DNA from: Dichetophora obliterata
Lineage: Eukaryota; Arthropoda; Insecta; Diptera; Sciomyzidae
Direction: 5' to 3'
NCBI GenBank assembly: GCA_963920525.1
Contig: OY986439.1
Span: forward strand, 210,169,406 to 210,233,405
Length of the DNA stretch: 64,000 nt
The notes below the pieces were generated by a model. That model was not told the origin of the DNA. It searched no databases and saw only the letters and a list, made by a program, of their open reading frames with translations. The position numbers were made by a program, and so were the translations under genes. Below, piece by piece: positions 10,615 to 21,540 of this stretch. Positions within the stretch are counted from its first letter, which is position 1. Each line of letters starts with the position of its first letter.

Positions 10615-12013
10615 ATAGTAATAAAACTCATTTTCTGTTTGTTTGTTTGTTTGTTTGTTTGTTTGACCTTTGTACAAATCTAAACTGGGTATACATATAA
10701 AAAGTATCTCAAATTAAATTGTTACATACTTAGTTTTTGCCACGCCCCTCCGAAATTTTTCAACTTACAGTAATTTTGTTATTGTTATACTTTTTAACAT
10801 CAGAGTTTTTTGTGTATTTAATTTGGTAAAATTTTTTGTTATTTTGACATAAAAAACACTCACATATATTCAAAATTGTAGAAATTTTCAGTACAACGAC
10901 TTTTTCATAAAACATCGTTACCTAAGAATGAGAAAAAAACGTCATGAAAATCCAAGTTTGGTCTTTCGATGCAAATATCTCTGTTGTCATGTAATATATT
11001 TCATTCAAATTTTTTTCGTTCAAAAGTTCAATAAAAGCACTTCACAAAAGTTGAACTGTATCGTTAAGGCAGTGTATACATGTTTTATGATTATGTCAAA
11101 AAATGTCTAAAATATTGACTTTTTACTCAAAAAATGACTCAAAAATTGTTTTTGTTGTAAAAATGAAATTAACTAAAAATTGCACATTTGGCTACCTTTC
11201 ATAGGACATAGCATTTATTTGCAAAAATTTTTCCAGCTAAGCGCAAAAATTATTTTAGTGTTGCCATCAAAACTCCCTTTGATTTTTTTCGCGTAATTTT
11301 TTTTTTCAAAATGTTGTCGAAAAAATTTTTACAAAAAAGTAAAGTCTCAAAAATTATTTATGTGAAAGAATTATCCCAATATCTCTTTCTAAGCAAAAGT
11401 TATAGCTAAAAAATTTTTTTTTATACCAGACTATATAAATAAAAGTGATTTTTGTACTAAAATGGTCTCTCCTTTGAGCTCCTCTCTCCCCATTTTTACA
11501 TAATTTTTCTCTAAGGATGCTGTTGTGTGTCTGGAGTAATTTTGCAAACATTTTGGCTTACATTAATATCTTCATAATATTAGTACATCTACTTATATTT
11601 TTTATATAAAAAATGCTCATTTGACATCTTAACACAAATAGTTTTAATAACAAACGAATTTCTTAACCGAATTTGATGTTTCAGCTACCGTTGGAAAGGC
11701 AATTAAAAGGACTTTTATCTAAAAAAAATTTTCTAAAATTTCGGTAATTTTGAAAAACGTAAAAATAAGGGTGAAAAAGGGGTGGGGGATGGAAGTATGA
11801 TATAAAATTTTTTCTCAACTAATAACAAAAATCTTCGCTACAGACAAAAATTGCATACCACTTTTAGTTTGGACGCTTCAAGTTGCTTTCTCTTGGGATA
11901 ATTTTTTGACCTTGAATCACAAATTTCTAAAAAATCTGACTTGAGGGAGAAATCAGGGTGCTAGTTTTGTAATGAGGAGCCCGGAAATAGTTGAAAACAT
12001 TGCTTGGTTTTTT
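10615..12013 (+). repeat. 1.4-kb dispersed repeat, copy 1 (pair with 55937-57343)
   Basis: Starts ATAGTAATAAAACTCATTTT followed by a (GTTT)n microsatellite, and ends near GTTGAAAACATTGCTTGG. It is colinear with 55937-57343 over its whole length with few differences (for example AAGGGTGAAAAAGGGGTGGG in both). A shorter third copy of its middle part lies at 57350-57640. It has no terminal inverted repeat and no protein motif. The CTCTCTCC/CCCATTTTTA and TTTCAGCTACCGTTGGAAA words help identify it. A non-autonomous repeat of unknown type. Confidence 0.8.
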
Positions 12014-12294
12014 ACTCACAAAAAAAAAGTCTTTCTGATGCACAGTATTATTAATTCTCAAGTTATAACTCAAATGACATCTAGTGATTAAACAACCCGA
12101 TTTTATAAAAAACAATTGAAGTACTTTAAAATAATATAAATATTTCAAATTAAGGACATTTTAACTACTAAACAGTGGAAAACTACTTTCATAGAAAGTT
12201 TTTTTACATAAAATACGAATATGGATGTTTGTGCAAAGAAAATAGGGGAGTATAGCAAACCACATTCCAATTTAAAGTAAAATACCCCAAAATA

Positions 12295-12846
12295 AAGGGT
12301 GATTCAATAAGAGCTTCCTACTTTTTTTCTAAATAAAATACATAAAAATCAATGCATTGATGCAAATCTTTATTTGGAATAACAGTTCGGTTCCTACAAC
12401 TCAATGTTTAAAGATTATTTCGTTCAAATGTTGCCTAAATGGTCCATTCTGTGGGTCCAATTTTCACATTTCGACAAAATTCGAGTCACGGTTTTCACGA
12501 ACACTCTCTGCTACTGCAGCAATATTCTCAAAATTATGGGTTCTATGCACTCTGGTTGAATGATGAATGTCCAATAGTGTAAAATGGGTTCGAAATTTGG
12601 TGATGGTTTGAGGGTTTGGACGCTCACAACGACCAAAATGATGTTGAAGAACTGTAAAACATTCTTTAACTGATGACTGATTTTGGTAGTCAGTTTCCAC
12701 AACTAATAAACGTTGTTCAGGAGTAAGTCTATTCATGATTCAGTCGTATTGAATACTGAACACAAACTTCATATGGACAAGCCATTTGACACAACAGCTG
12801 TCAAAACAACCCAGTTGAAAAAGGGACCTCTTATTATATCAACCTT
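12295..12846 (-). mobile_element. 552-bp internally deleted Tc1/mariner-superfamily element
   Basis: The left end reads AAGGGTGATTCAATAAGAGC and the inverted right end AAGGTTGATATAATAAGAGG, flanked by TA on each side (12293-12294 and 12847-12848). The minus strand carries only the beginning and the very end of a transposase gene (see 12401-12736), so the element is a deletion derivative that kept both termini. Such derivatives can be mobilised by a full-length relative, but this copy cannot encode an active transposase. Confidence 0.85.
12401..12736 (-). pseudogene. transposase remnant (N-terminal helix-turn-helix joined to C-terminal tail)
   Basis: The minus-strand frame starts MNRLTPEQRLLVVETDYQNQ at 12736 and reads through a helix-turn-helix-like part with KFRTHFTLLDIH and ENIAAVAESVREN, which I recognise as the N-terminal domain of a Tc1/mariner-superfamily (mos-like/ITm) transposase. 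After about 90 residues it meets a stop, but the same frame continues and ends HLNEIIFKH before a second stop (12401-12403); that tail is typical of the C-terminus of the same transposase type. The entire catalytic DDE/D core is missing, so the gene is an internal-deletion relic. Family recognition is from memory of the family pattern, not from a search. Confidence 0.8.
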
Positions 12847-12849
12847 TAT

Positions 12850-15336
12850 ATACATTTAAGCCGTTTTGTTGAAAAAAAGGACCTTAAGTGATACAGCTGT
12901 CTTCATGACTATATTTGGAATTTGTTTAAATGTCATACCAGGTGCCACTTTAGTGTTTTTGTAAAGCTGTCAAATTCACAAAAAAAAACCACTCTAATCT
13001 TAGCTGCAACATAGTCAAAGATTCGTTTCATATATTAATCAATATCGCAGCTAAAGAGAAAATCACTAAAATCAATAACCATAAAATGACTTAAAAGTGA
13101 CTTATAAATACCAAAAGAAAAAACGCGAAAAATATTTTGAGCTCCAAAAATCAATTCAACAAAATTAACGACAATTGCTGCACAGCATGAACAAATGATT
13201 CGAATAGCAACGATAAGCAAAACGAGCTTGAAATTAAAAGCATTAAAAGAAAAGCGGTAAAACACTAAAACACAAAAAAAAAAACAATATATAAATTGAT
13301 TACTTGACATTGAAAAAAGAGGTAGAAGAAGAAGAAACAGGTAAATAACAGTGTTATGGAGGGAAAAAAAAACTAATTAATTGAAATGCAGCAGCTAACA
13401 GATGAAAGCAAAAGTTGTCTCACAACTTGTTGAATTCTGTTGCATCGATGATTATTGGTGAGCAGAGTGTTAGTTGGAGAAATTTTAATAAATAAATGAA
13501 AAAATAATAAATATTTTATTTTTATGATTGCCGCCATTCAAACCTGGGCGGTGCACAAAATCTAGATAAATTGCGCGATGCAATTTATTTTGACAGTTCA
13601 TTTGTCATTGCTTAGTGGCCACAGTGGATACCGAAACCCAGTATGAAGCTGAATAATTGTTATGTCCCAATGATGGTGGTTTTTTCTTCTGGCTCGCTGC
13701 AGCTTAAAATGCACAAAATTGCAACCGGTTGCAAAATGCAAAGTTAATGTAGCAAATTAAAGTGATGCGTTAAACGCAGCATGGCGCTGACATATGCAAA
13801 GTTATGGGAATTTATTATAAAAAACTGGAAAAAAAAGTTTTTACTAAATTCCGCTTATATCGGTTACTTATCTTTTATATTTATGTTTATACTATAGTCT
13901 ACAAACAAATTTATAGTATTTTATTAAATCGGAAAATATTAAAAATAGTCAAATATTATTTTAAGTGTTCACATTTCAATTGAAAAATTAAAAAACTTAA
14001 GCTTCAAAGTCTTTCTTAACATTTCAGCACCCACTGAAATATGCCATTCGTTGCGTTCAAAACTAATTTAAAACAACCATCAAAAGTTGTGCTCTACAAC
14101 TTCAAACTCTGGCCACCTTCAACTTTCTCACAGGTTCAAACTTAGCTTTGCACAGTTGCAAACGCGCCGCTGAGCCCGCAGCTAAAGGCTTCCATTTGAT
14201 TTGCTGGCATTTTTCAATTTTCGTTGCCAAGCTTTGATTGCTTTTTAATTTTTTTTATTCTGTTTTTTGTTTTGTTTTTGCATACGTGCTTCAATTAGGA
14301 CTCCAGTTATGCGCAAAAATGCAGTTCAACTTTCAACCTGTGCGGTTGGGACACAAATCATTAAATAACATTTTCTTAAGAAATTATATTTAAACTTTGC
14401 TTTACCGGAAGCTGTTGGGGCTTTATTTGATTTTTCCGTAATTTGTTTTTAAAACAAAAATAAAAACTTTTTTTTTTGTACTTTGTATGCAACATTTCCG
14501 TCCTTTCACTTAAACTGCGGGCGACAAATTTATATGGAAAATTTAGGCAGGCGGAAATTTTTAAAGAAGCCAAGCAAACTCAGTAGGAAACAAAGCAAGC
14601 TTCATGCATGTGGCCAGTCTTGATGATGTAAAAGTAAGGCGTGTTTGTGGGTGTTTTGGAGGAAACACTGAAATATTGGCAAACTCAATTTTTTAACAGT
14701 TTGAAAGTAATAAAAAGTTTCCAGCAGATAAAACACAAATGCAGTTTTTATTTAAAATTATTGAAAAAACCAAAGAAAATTTAATATTTTCATACAAAAG
14801 TTCAAAAAATTTATTTGAATATTTTTGGAGTAGTTAAGAAAAAGTCATTTAAATTTTTTTTTTTTTATAAGTTAAAAATAGTAAAATTAAAAATAAATTA
14901 CCAAAGAAAATAGAAAGTTTTCATACAAAAGGGTAATAAACTTACTGAAGACAAAAGTTAAATGAAGAGAGTTTATTAAAAATTAAAGAAAATACTAAAG
15001 AAATTTGAAAATTTTCGTGTAAAAGTATTTAAAAATTGGATCCCGGAAAGAAAATGCCGGTATTTAAAGGGGCTTAAATCGTCCGGGATTCCGGGATTGA
15101 CTTCCCTAATACATAGTGACCACCACTTTGAGCATCTATATACCAAGTTTCACTATCAAAACGTGTATACGTCAGGAATTAGAATGATTTCGAAAAAGTG
15201 GGCGTAGATTTAGTGCGACCATTTTTTTAGAGTTGCCGGCAATAACTATAAAAAGGCTTCGTGCACGAATATGCCATGATGATTTCTTAAGAAACGTACT
15301 GCATGAGATACATTTGTCAATTTTTTTTAACAAATC
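12850..15336. other. mostly unique non-coding sequence
   Basis: 12900-14640 is moderately complex fly-like intergenic or intronic DNA with no recognisable coding frame; a 65-codon (14376-14573, minus) and a 91-codon frame (13035-13310, minus) are AT-driven and motif-free. GC-richer patches lie near 13540-13700 and 14080-14200. 14700-15040 is AT-rich. 15105-15240 contains text such as ACCAAGTTTCACTATCAAAA and AAAGTGGGCGTAG that resembles the degenerate repeats at 58540-58830, so it is probably another transposon fragment. Confidence 0.4.
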
Positions 15337-15338
15337 TG

Positions 15339-16259
15339 TTATGTTTATGTTATATTATGTTATGTTATGTTATGTTATGTTATGTTATGTTATGTTATGT
15401 TATGTTATGTTATGTTATGTTATGTTATGTTATGTTATGTAATGTTATGTTATGTTATGTTATGTTATGTTATGTTATTTTATGTTATGTTACGTTATGT
15501 TATGTTATGTTATGTTATGTTATGTTATGTTATGTTATGTTATGTTATGTTATGTTATGTTATGTTATGTTATGTTATGTTATGTTATGTTATGTTATGT
15601 TATGTTATGTTATGTTATGTTATGTTATGTTATGTTATGTTATGTTATGTTATGTTATGTTATGTTATGTTATGTTATGTTATGTTATGTCATGTCATGT
15701 CATGTCATGTAATGTCATGTCATGTCATGTCATGTCATGTCATGTCATGTCATGTCATGTCATGTTATGTTATGTTATGCTGTGTTATGTTATGTTATGT
15801 TATGTTTATGTTTATGTTATGATATGTTATGATATGTTATGATATGTTATGATATGTTATGATATGTTATGATATGTTATGATATATTATATGTTATGAT
15901 ATGTTATGCCAAGTTATGTTATGTTATGTTTTGTAATGTTATGTTATGTTATGCTAAGTTATGTTATGTTATGTTATATTATGTTATGCTAAGTTATGTT
16001 ATGTTATGTTTTGTAATGTTATGTTATGTTATGCTAAGTTATGTTATGTTATGTTTTGCTATGTTATGTTATGTTATGTTATGTTATGTTATGTTATGTT
16101 ATGTTATGTTATTTTATTTTATTTTATGTTATGTTATGTTATGTTATGTTATGTTATGTTATGTTATGTTTTGCTATGTTATGTTATGTTATGTTATGTT
16201 ATGTTATGTTATGTTATGTTATGTTACATAATATTATGTTATGTTATGTTATGTTATAT
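15339..16259 (+). repeat. TATGT pentamer satellite, array 1 (heterogeneous)
   Basis: About 920 bp built of the 5-bp unit TATGT. A long clean block is followed by a sub-block where the unit becomes CATGT (about 15691-15765), then a block with a 10-bp unit TATGATATGT (about 15818-15905), then TATGT again interspersed with GCTAAG and TTTGTAATG variants that themselves recur (15905-16040). The overlapping open frames all translate to MLCYV repeats in three frames and are artefacts of a 5-bp period without stop codons. Confidence 0.97.
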
Positions 16260-16393
16260 AGAAATAAGCCAACTAAAAGAATTATAATGAATCCCGAAGA
16301 AATTAATATTCATGAGATAAAAGAGGATCTTTTAAAAATAAGCATTATAGAAGAGGGGGATTTGCTTTTATTTTTCTTGCTGAATATTCGATA
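16260..16393 (+). other. non-repeat spacer between the two TATGT arrays
   Basis: About 134 bp of ordinary sequence (ATAGAAATAAGCCAACTAAA... to ...GAATATTCGATATAATG) between the arrays. The plus frame that passes from array 1 through it into array 2 reads without a stop, giving a stretch rich in E, I, L and K flanked by repeat translations (part of the frame 16041-16979). I see no family resemblance and regard it as an insertion or the original unique sequence. Confidence 0.6.
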
Positions 16394-16831
16394 TAATGTT
16401 ATAATGTTATGTTATGTTATGTTATGTTGTTATGTTATATTTTGTTATGTTATGTTATGTTATGTTATGTTATGTTATGTTATGTTATGTTATGTTATGT
16501 TATGTTATGTTATGTTATGTTATGTTATGTTATGTTATGTTATGTTATGTTATGTTATGTTATGTTATGTTATGTTATGTTATGTTATGTTATGTTATGT
16601 TATGTTATGTTATGTTATGTTATGTTATGTTATGTTATGTTATGTTATGTTATGTTATGTTATGTTATGTTATGTTATGTTATGTTATGTTATGTTATGT
16701 TATGTTATGTTATGTTATGTTATGTTATGTTATGTTATGTTATGTTATGTTATGTTATGTTATGTTATGTTATGTTATGTTATGTTATGTTATGTTATGT
16801 TATGTTATGTTATGTTATGTTATGTTATGTT
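16394..16831 (+). repeat. TATGT pentamer satellite, array 2 (homogeneous)
   Basis: After a short irregular start, about 388 bp (16443-16830) consist of about 77 copies of TATGT without a single visible variant. The contrast with the mutated array 1 suggests recent expansion or homogenisation of this array. No coding function is inferred. Confidence 0.97.
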
Positions 16832-17839
16832 TTCCTTCATCAAAAATAGAAAATTTTCAAACATTGCACGAATTTGGACCTTTTACATGAGATTTTCGTC
16901 AATGAAATCTATAAAAGAATCAGCATGTTTCGACAAAGATGAACAAAAATCGTGCATGATTCATTCAAGATTCCTTTGAGACTTTGACATATGAGTATAT
17001 ATTGAGTGCAAAATATTCAGTTTAAGGATATATGTGCACTTTTTTAAAAATTTTCTTTATAAAAATATTTATAGGTTATAAAAATTCAAGTACGAAGGGA
17101 GCTAATTTTTTGGACAGCGGAAATAAATGTAAATTATTCATATTTTTTTAAAAGTTTTTAAAGAACAAGTTTTAATGCTCTTCTTTTTGCAAGAAGAGAT
17201 TTTCTTCATAAAATCCCTTTCGCCCTTTTGGGTTAAGGAGTCTCATCTTTTGAGAGAAATTTCAAAAGAATTATAAAATTGCATTTCCTCTTAATTATAG
17301 GCCATTCGGTCTCTGTATCTTATTAGGACTTTTTTTCACAATTTTTAATGCCATTTCGATAAAAACAGTGCACTTTTTTTGAAAGTCCTATCTTTCTCTC
17401 TTATATCGTTAGCTTGTTACCATTGAAATCATCAGCTAACTCGAAAATTGCATATTCTGTCTAGTAATCAAATGCATGCAGCTAACATGGCTTATTTGCA
17501 ATTATGTGTGTATAGCGGCTAAGTTAAACTCAATGCTGCGCTTGCGTTATACGAGTAGTGTTGTTTTATTACAAAAAACTAGCGAATTGAAACCAAACCA
17601 AAATTATACTAACACGTTTCTCAGTCTTTTTTTTATGCTATTAACTTGTTCTGTTTTTATTAGAAGCTAGCTTAGCAAGCTCCTGACCACAAATATAAGT
17701 TTAGAGCCAAGTTTTCATGGCTGCTGTGTTGTAATTGCAATCAAGTGATTTGCTTGAGCAACAATTTGGCGGCTTAAAAGTTGCTGAAGAGCTGGGAAAA
17801 TACAAATAAATTTGTATAAACCTGGTTCAAATGGGCCAC
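16832..17839. other. non-coding stretch
   Basis: Moderately AT-rich, apparently unique sequence. A 64-codon frame at 17476-17670 (plus) has no recognisable motif. Nothing else is supported. Confidence 0.45.
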
Positions 17840-18785
17840 AACAGAATAATTTGTTCCCCAGTTGTATGGGAGCTGTATTTTTCAATATAAACAAGTATAT
17901 TTCTGCAAAACTATGTTAGTAAATTATGAGTTCATTTTAAATTTCTATACTTTATTAAGTATAGTTTTATAGCTGAATAAAAACGGAATGATTCTAGTTG
18001 TGTGGGAAATGCCCCTTACTTTTTCCATTCTTCATAATCTGTTTTTCAGTAAGCTGATGTCAGTGAATAGTGGTATTGTACCGAATTTCCATGCTATAAC
18101 GTATATACTTCAAGAGCTTTGCTACAAAAACGATTAATAATAATAAACATAATTGTTTTTTTTTCATTTTTTTCATTATCAAAACATTCGCGATTGGTTT
18201 TGTTTTCTTATTTTTCAGTTTGTTTTAGAATAAGCACTTATATGATATCATTCGTAACTGGTAGTTTTCTAATAAGTATTCATGCTGTATCGAATAAAGT
18301 TTAAAATCTAAGGCTGCCCGCGGAGTAAGCGCCGAAGCAGACAGGCAGACAGACAGGCACAGGAAAACTATGTGAACAAGAGAGAAAAAAGTTATTTCTT
18401 TCTCGTTTCTTTGCAGGGCCTGCCTGCTTCTTCGGCGTTTACTCTGCGGGTAGCCTAAGGCGTGTTAACGCTTAAGTTGGATGGGAGGTGTCACGACCTA
18501 TTTTTCAATACAAATCATTGTTTTTTTGTTAATCGATGTAATAAAATTACGATATTGTATTTAGTATTCATGCTCTATCGAATATAGTTCAAGATCAAAG
18601 CCGTATTAACGATTCGATATGGGAGGTGTCACGACCTATTTTCACATACACATATTTTTTTATAAAATTAAAACGTGATCTTGTACTGAGTTTCTATGCA
18701 CTGTCGTATATAGTTCCAGAGCTGAGCCATAGAACGATTAGAGTTGTGTAGGAGCTGCCTCGCCCCCTTATTTAATAACATTTTA
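17840..18785 (+). repeat. degenerate ~110-150-bp tandem repeat (TGGGAGGTGTCACG family)
   Basis: Recurring words mark at least five decayed units: GTTGTATGGGAGCTGTATTT (17860), GTTGTGTGGGAAATGCCCC (17997), GGATGGGAGGTGTCACGACC (18479), TATGGGAGGTGTCACGACC (18619) and TGTGTAGGAGCTGCCTCGCC (18745). Between them the word CATGCTRTATCGAATAWAGTT recurs (about 18090, 18280, 18570 and 18700). The array is interrupted by the MITE at 18312-18455. The same family in the opposite orientation appears at 44790-45370. It is non-coding. Confidence 0.7.
18312..18455. mobile_element. 144-bp MITE with TAA target duplication (PIF/Harbinger-like)
   Basis: The left end reads GGCTGCCCGCGGAGTAAGCG and the inverted right end GGCTACCCGCAGAGTAAACG, continuing inward through CCGAAG and AGCAGG. 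TAA lies directly on both sides (18309-18311 and 18456-18458). A 3-bp TWA duplication is characteristic of PIF/Harbinger transposition, so the assignment rests on target-site length. The middle contains CAGACAGGCA repeats and no frame. Confidence 0.8.
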
Positions 18786-18789
18786 TCAT

Positions 18790-19083
18790 GTTCGCTTTTT
18801 TAGTGCTGTGCCAAAATTTATTTCAAATTCGTTTATCGGTTACGGCGACTGCTTTGCGCACACATACATACATACATCTAAAAATATAAATTATCCCTGC
18901 AAACATGTTCAATCGCCTCAGAATCGCCAGCCAATCGCTTGGAAGATGAGACAATAGCCGGCGAGCTCATTTAATTCAATTTTATTTTCACTGCATTGAT
19001 TTAATCAATGGATTAATCCTTACCGACTGTGCAATTTTCTTTTTTGAGACTAGATATGAATATATATCACAAAATATGGTTTG
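18790..19083. other. non-coding flank of retrotransposon relic
   Basis: Short non-coding stretch between the tandem repeat and the Jockey-like relic. It has a CATACATACATACAT microsatellite near 18863. If the relic kept its 3' end, part of this (19020-19083) would be its 3' untranslated region, but no poly-A tail is obvious. Confidence 0.35.
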
Positions 19084-19369
19084 TTATTTATATATATACA
19101 ATAACATATTATTAAAAATTGTTCTAGATGCAGTGATATCGAAATTAAACATTACTGATATTATATTAAATTGACTTAAGGCTCTTGTTGTTGGAGAATT
19201 TGAAGCATAATTTGTCGTATGAATTCCTATATAGAATAAGTGATTATGTCTTAATGTTCTAGACGGGTCATTAAAGTTTATTTGACTAAGCAAGTGTGGG
19301 CAATCCGTAATGCCAGAAACTATATTGTATGTAAAAATCTGGGACACAATAGCCATTCTGTTTTCTAAT
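19084..19369 (-). pseudogene. C-terminal end of Jockey-type ORF2
   Basis: About 95 codons in one open frame, including HLLSQINFNDPSRTLRHNHL, TNYASNSPTTRALSQFN and a final FN..ASRTIF pattern, which is how the C-termini of Jockey-like ORF2 proteins usually look (LL..I.F..P...R followed by TNY...SP..R and FN). The ATG at 19356 is not the true start; the frame runs in from upstream and is continuous with 19957-21100 once the MITE is removed. Confidence 0.75.
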
Positions 19370-19377
19370 GAAATCAG

Positions 19378-19948
19378 TGGTGATGGGCATTATCGAGTGA
19401 TTTCAACTATCGATAGTTAACTATCGAATGATTTAAACTATCGAATTATTCGTTCGAATATTTCGTTCATTCAGTTACTTTAAAAAATAGTAAATAGTGC
19501 ACGAAACTATCGAATGATTTAAAATATCAAATAATTCACTCATTTATTCGAATTAAAAAATAGTAACTAGTGCAAAGAACTATCGTACGATTTTTTACAA
19601 TCAAATAAATTATTCATTTATTTGAATTACAAAAATAGTATAGCTAGTACACAGAACTATCAAATGATTGTTGCTATCAATTCAAGTTTTCATTTATTCG
19701 ACTTAGAAAACAAATAGCTATTAGTGTGATTTCATTATAATTTTCATTTAAACACAAATCAGGCGGTGTTGTTAAACGTACCTTTTCAGTTTAATTTGCA
19801 GTACTCAAGATTCGTTTAATCAATTGAAGGTAAGCAAACGAAGTGCAAATAAAAAAAACTATCGAATAAAAAAAAAACTATCGAATGAATGAATGATTTT
19901 GAACTATCGAATAATTCGAATGCTTTTATTCGATAGTTCCCATCACTA
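19378..19948. mobile_element. 571-bp hAT-like MITE with 8-bp target duplication
   Basis: The left end reads TGGTGATGGGCATTATCGAG and the inverted right end TAGTGATGGGAACTATCGA. An exact 8-bp direct repeat GAAATCAG flanks it (19370-19377 and 19949-19956), the length expected of hAT elements. The interior is built of repeated ACTATCGAATGATTTAAACT-type words spaced about 20-100 bp. It splits the reverse transcriptase relic, giving relative ages. The interior contributes the meaningless C-terminal part of the minus frame that ends at 19816. Confidence 0.9.
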
Positions 19949-19956
19949 GAAATCAG

Positions 19957-21100
19957 ATCAAAAATCCTACATCGAGCATCGTAGGGAAGAAGATGATCCA
20001 AGAAATTTAAGAATCGTAGTGCAAATTTTATAAATTTTACATATTCTCCTCCATCAATGTGATTTTTACTGATGGGATTCTTAATAAAAGACGCATACTT
20101 TAATTTAGATCTTACTAGGCTCGTGTAAAGCAACTTAAGAGTATACGGATCAGTAAACTCTTTACTTTTTAGTCTAATAAAAGCTATAAGTGAGTGTGCC
20201 TTAGGAATTATATAGTTAAGTACAAAAGTAAATTTGCAATAAAAAATGACACCAAGATCTTTAATAATCAAAACTTTTTTTAATGTATGACCATTTAAGC
20301 TTAATTCTGCTTGAAGAGGATCATTCAATTTTGAAAAGCTCACACGGTAACATTTGCTCAAATTTAACGATAAACGATTCGTACAACACCAGTTATATAC
20401 ATTATCTATTTCATTTTGAAGAGCAAACATATCATTTACGCTTGCAATATGTGAGAAAAATTTCAAGTCATCTGCAAATAACAGAAACTTTGAGCTTGTG
20501 AAACAATTTCTAATATTATTTATAAAAGTAATGAAAAAAAGAGGGCCCAAAATACTAATTTGAGGTACGTCCGAGAAAGCAATACATGACCGTGAAATTA
20601 TATTTTCTATAGCCACCATACTAAGTCTTTTAGATAGATTACATTTTACCCATGTCAAGAAGTTCGAAAGAAATCCTAACTTCGAAATTTTATTTCAATA
20701 GCAAGCTATGTGAAACCTAATCAAAAGCTTTTGAGAAATCCATGTGTATGGCATCAAATTGTAAGCCCTGTTCAAAAGTAGTAATACAAAAGTAGTAATA
20801 CTGTTCAAAAGTAGTAATACAATAATCCGTAAAAATTTATTAGTTCGCTGTTGTAGAATGATTTGGCATGAAACCATGTTGATACGGGAAAATTATGCTT
20901 TTAAGTTCAAAAGACAGTTTTAATTGTACAATACTTTCGAATAATTTTGAGATGTTTGAGAGCTTAGATATAGGCCTATAGTTTGAAATATCATTTTTAG
21001 TTATAAACTGGAATAATAAACGCAATCTTCCAATCATCCAAGAAGACACCAGATTGTAGGAAATTTGTAGGAAGCCAAAGCTTATATTTGCTTTATGGCA
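19957..21100 (-). pseudogene. reverse transcriptase fragment (Jockey-type ORF2)
   Basis: Reading 5' to 3' on the minus strand: FLDDWKIAFIIPVY in one frame, then a shift to DISNYRPISKLSNISKLFES (the usual NYRPIS motif of LINE reverse transcriptases), then another shift where FDAIHMDFSKAF-like codons occur, then a 220-residue open part with SILGPLFFITFINNI and FADDLKFF. FADD is the catalytic YXDD-equivalent of these enzymes, and PQISILGPLFF matches the usual PQGSILGPLLF with the glycine lost. The second shift coincides with a local duplication of GTTCAAAAGTAGTAATAC at about 20768-20820. The frame ends at the MITE target duplication. Confidence 0.85.
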
Positions 21101-21129
21101 TAAAGTTATTGTTGTTTTCTGCCTTTGCA

Positions 21130-21540
21130 TCTGAACCGAGAGAGTTCGTAAGCGATTCGCTGGAAAGAGTCTCAAATGAATCGCCAAGAGAAGACCTTAG
21201 TGGTTCTCGGGAAGAGTCGCACACCAATCGGCAAAAGGGGTCTTAAGCGATTCGCCGACAAGAGTGGTAAACGAATCGCTTTTAGGGTTCCTCAGGGATT
21301 TGTTGCAAATCGTTTTTGTGGACGTTACAAGTTGTTTTACAGGCGACATTCCTTCAAATCGGTCAACAAAAAAAAAAATCGACCACCGCAAATTGTGCTG
21401 ATATGAATATACTTAGCTTCCATACAGAAATAAAAACAAAAAATTATTCTTTAAAATTTTTTTTCATGATTATTTTTAGTGGAGAAGTATATAGAATAGC
21501 CTGCTTAATATTCCATCGATCTATTTAGAAGGGAATCTTA
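21130..21540. other. GC-richer segment with repeated GATTCGCY words
   Basis: Between 21148 and 21275 the words GCGATTCGCTGGAAAGAGT, GAATCGCCAAGAGAAG, CAATCGGCAAAAGGGG, GCGATTCGCCGACAAGAGT and GAATCGCTTTTAGGG follow each other at roughly 25-35-bp spacing, a short decayed tandem repeat. It lies between the retrotransposon relic and the 93-bp array, whose units also use GAATCGCG/GGCGATC words, so the two may be related. Overlapping frames on both strands (21176-21406, 21197-21391) are incidental. Confidence 0.45.

Larger units (their letters stand above)
19084..21100 (-). mobile_element. Jockey-like non-LTR retrotransposon relic, split by a MITE
   Basis: On the minus strand successive frames give the reverse transcriptase of a Jockey-type LINE from its N-terminal part (about 21090) to the ORF2 C-terminus (stop at 19084). 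It is 5' truncated, carries at least two frameshifts, and is interrupted at 19378-19948 by a hAT-like MITE. Removing the MITE and one copy of its target duplication joins the two coding pieces, which shows that the MITE inserted after the retrotransposon. The relic cannot encode an active enzyme. Confidence 0.85.

Noticed and set aside
15303..16979. Long open frames translating to MLCYV repeats, up to 312 codons, in all three forward frames
   Set aside because: They are the direct translation of a stop-free 5-bp repeat; three overlapping frames are equally open, and no start context or non-repeat domain supports a protein.
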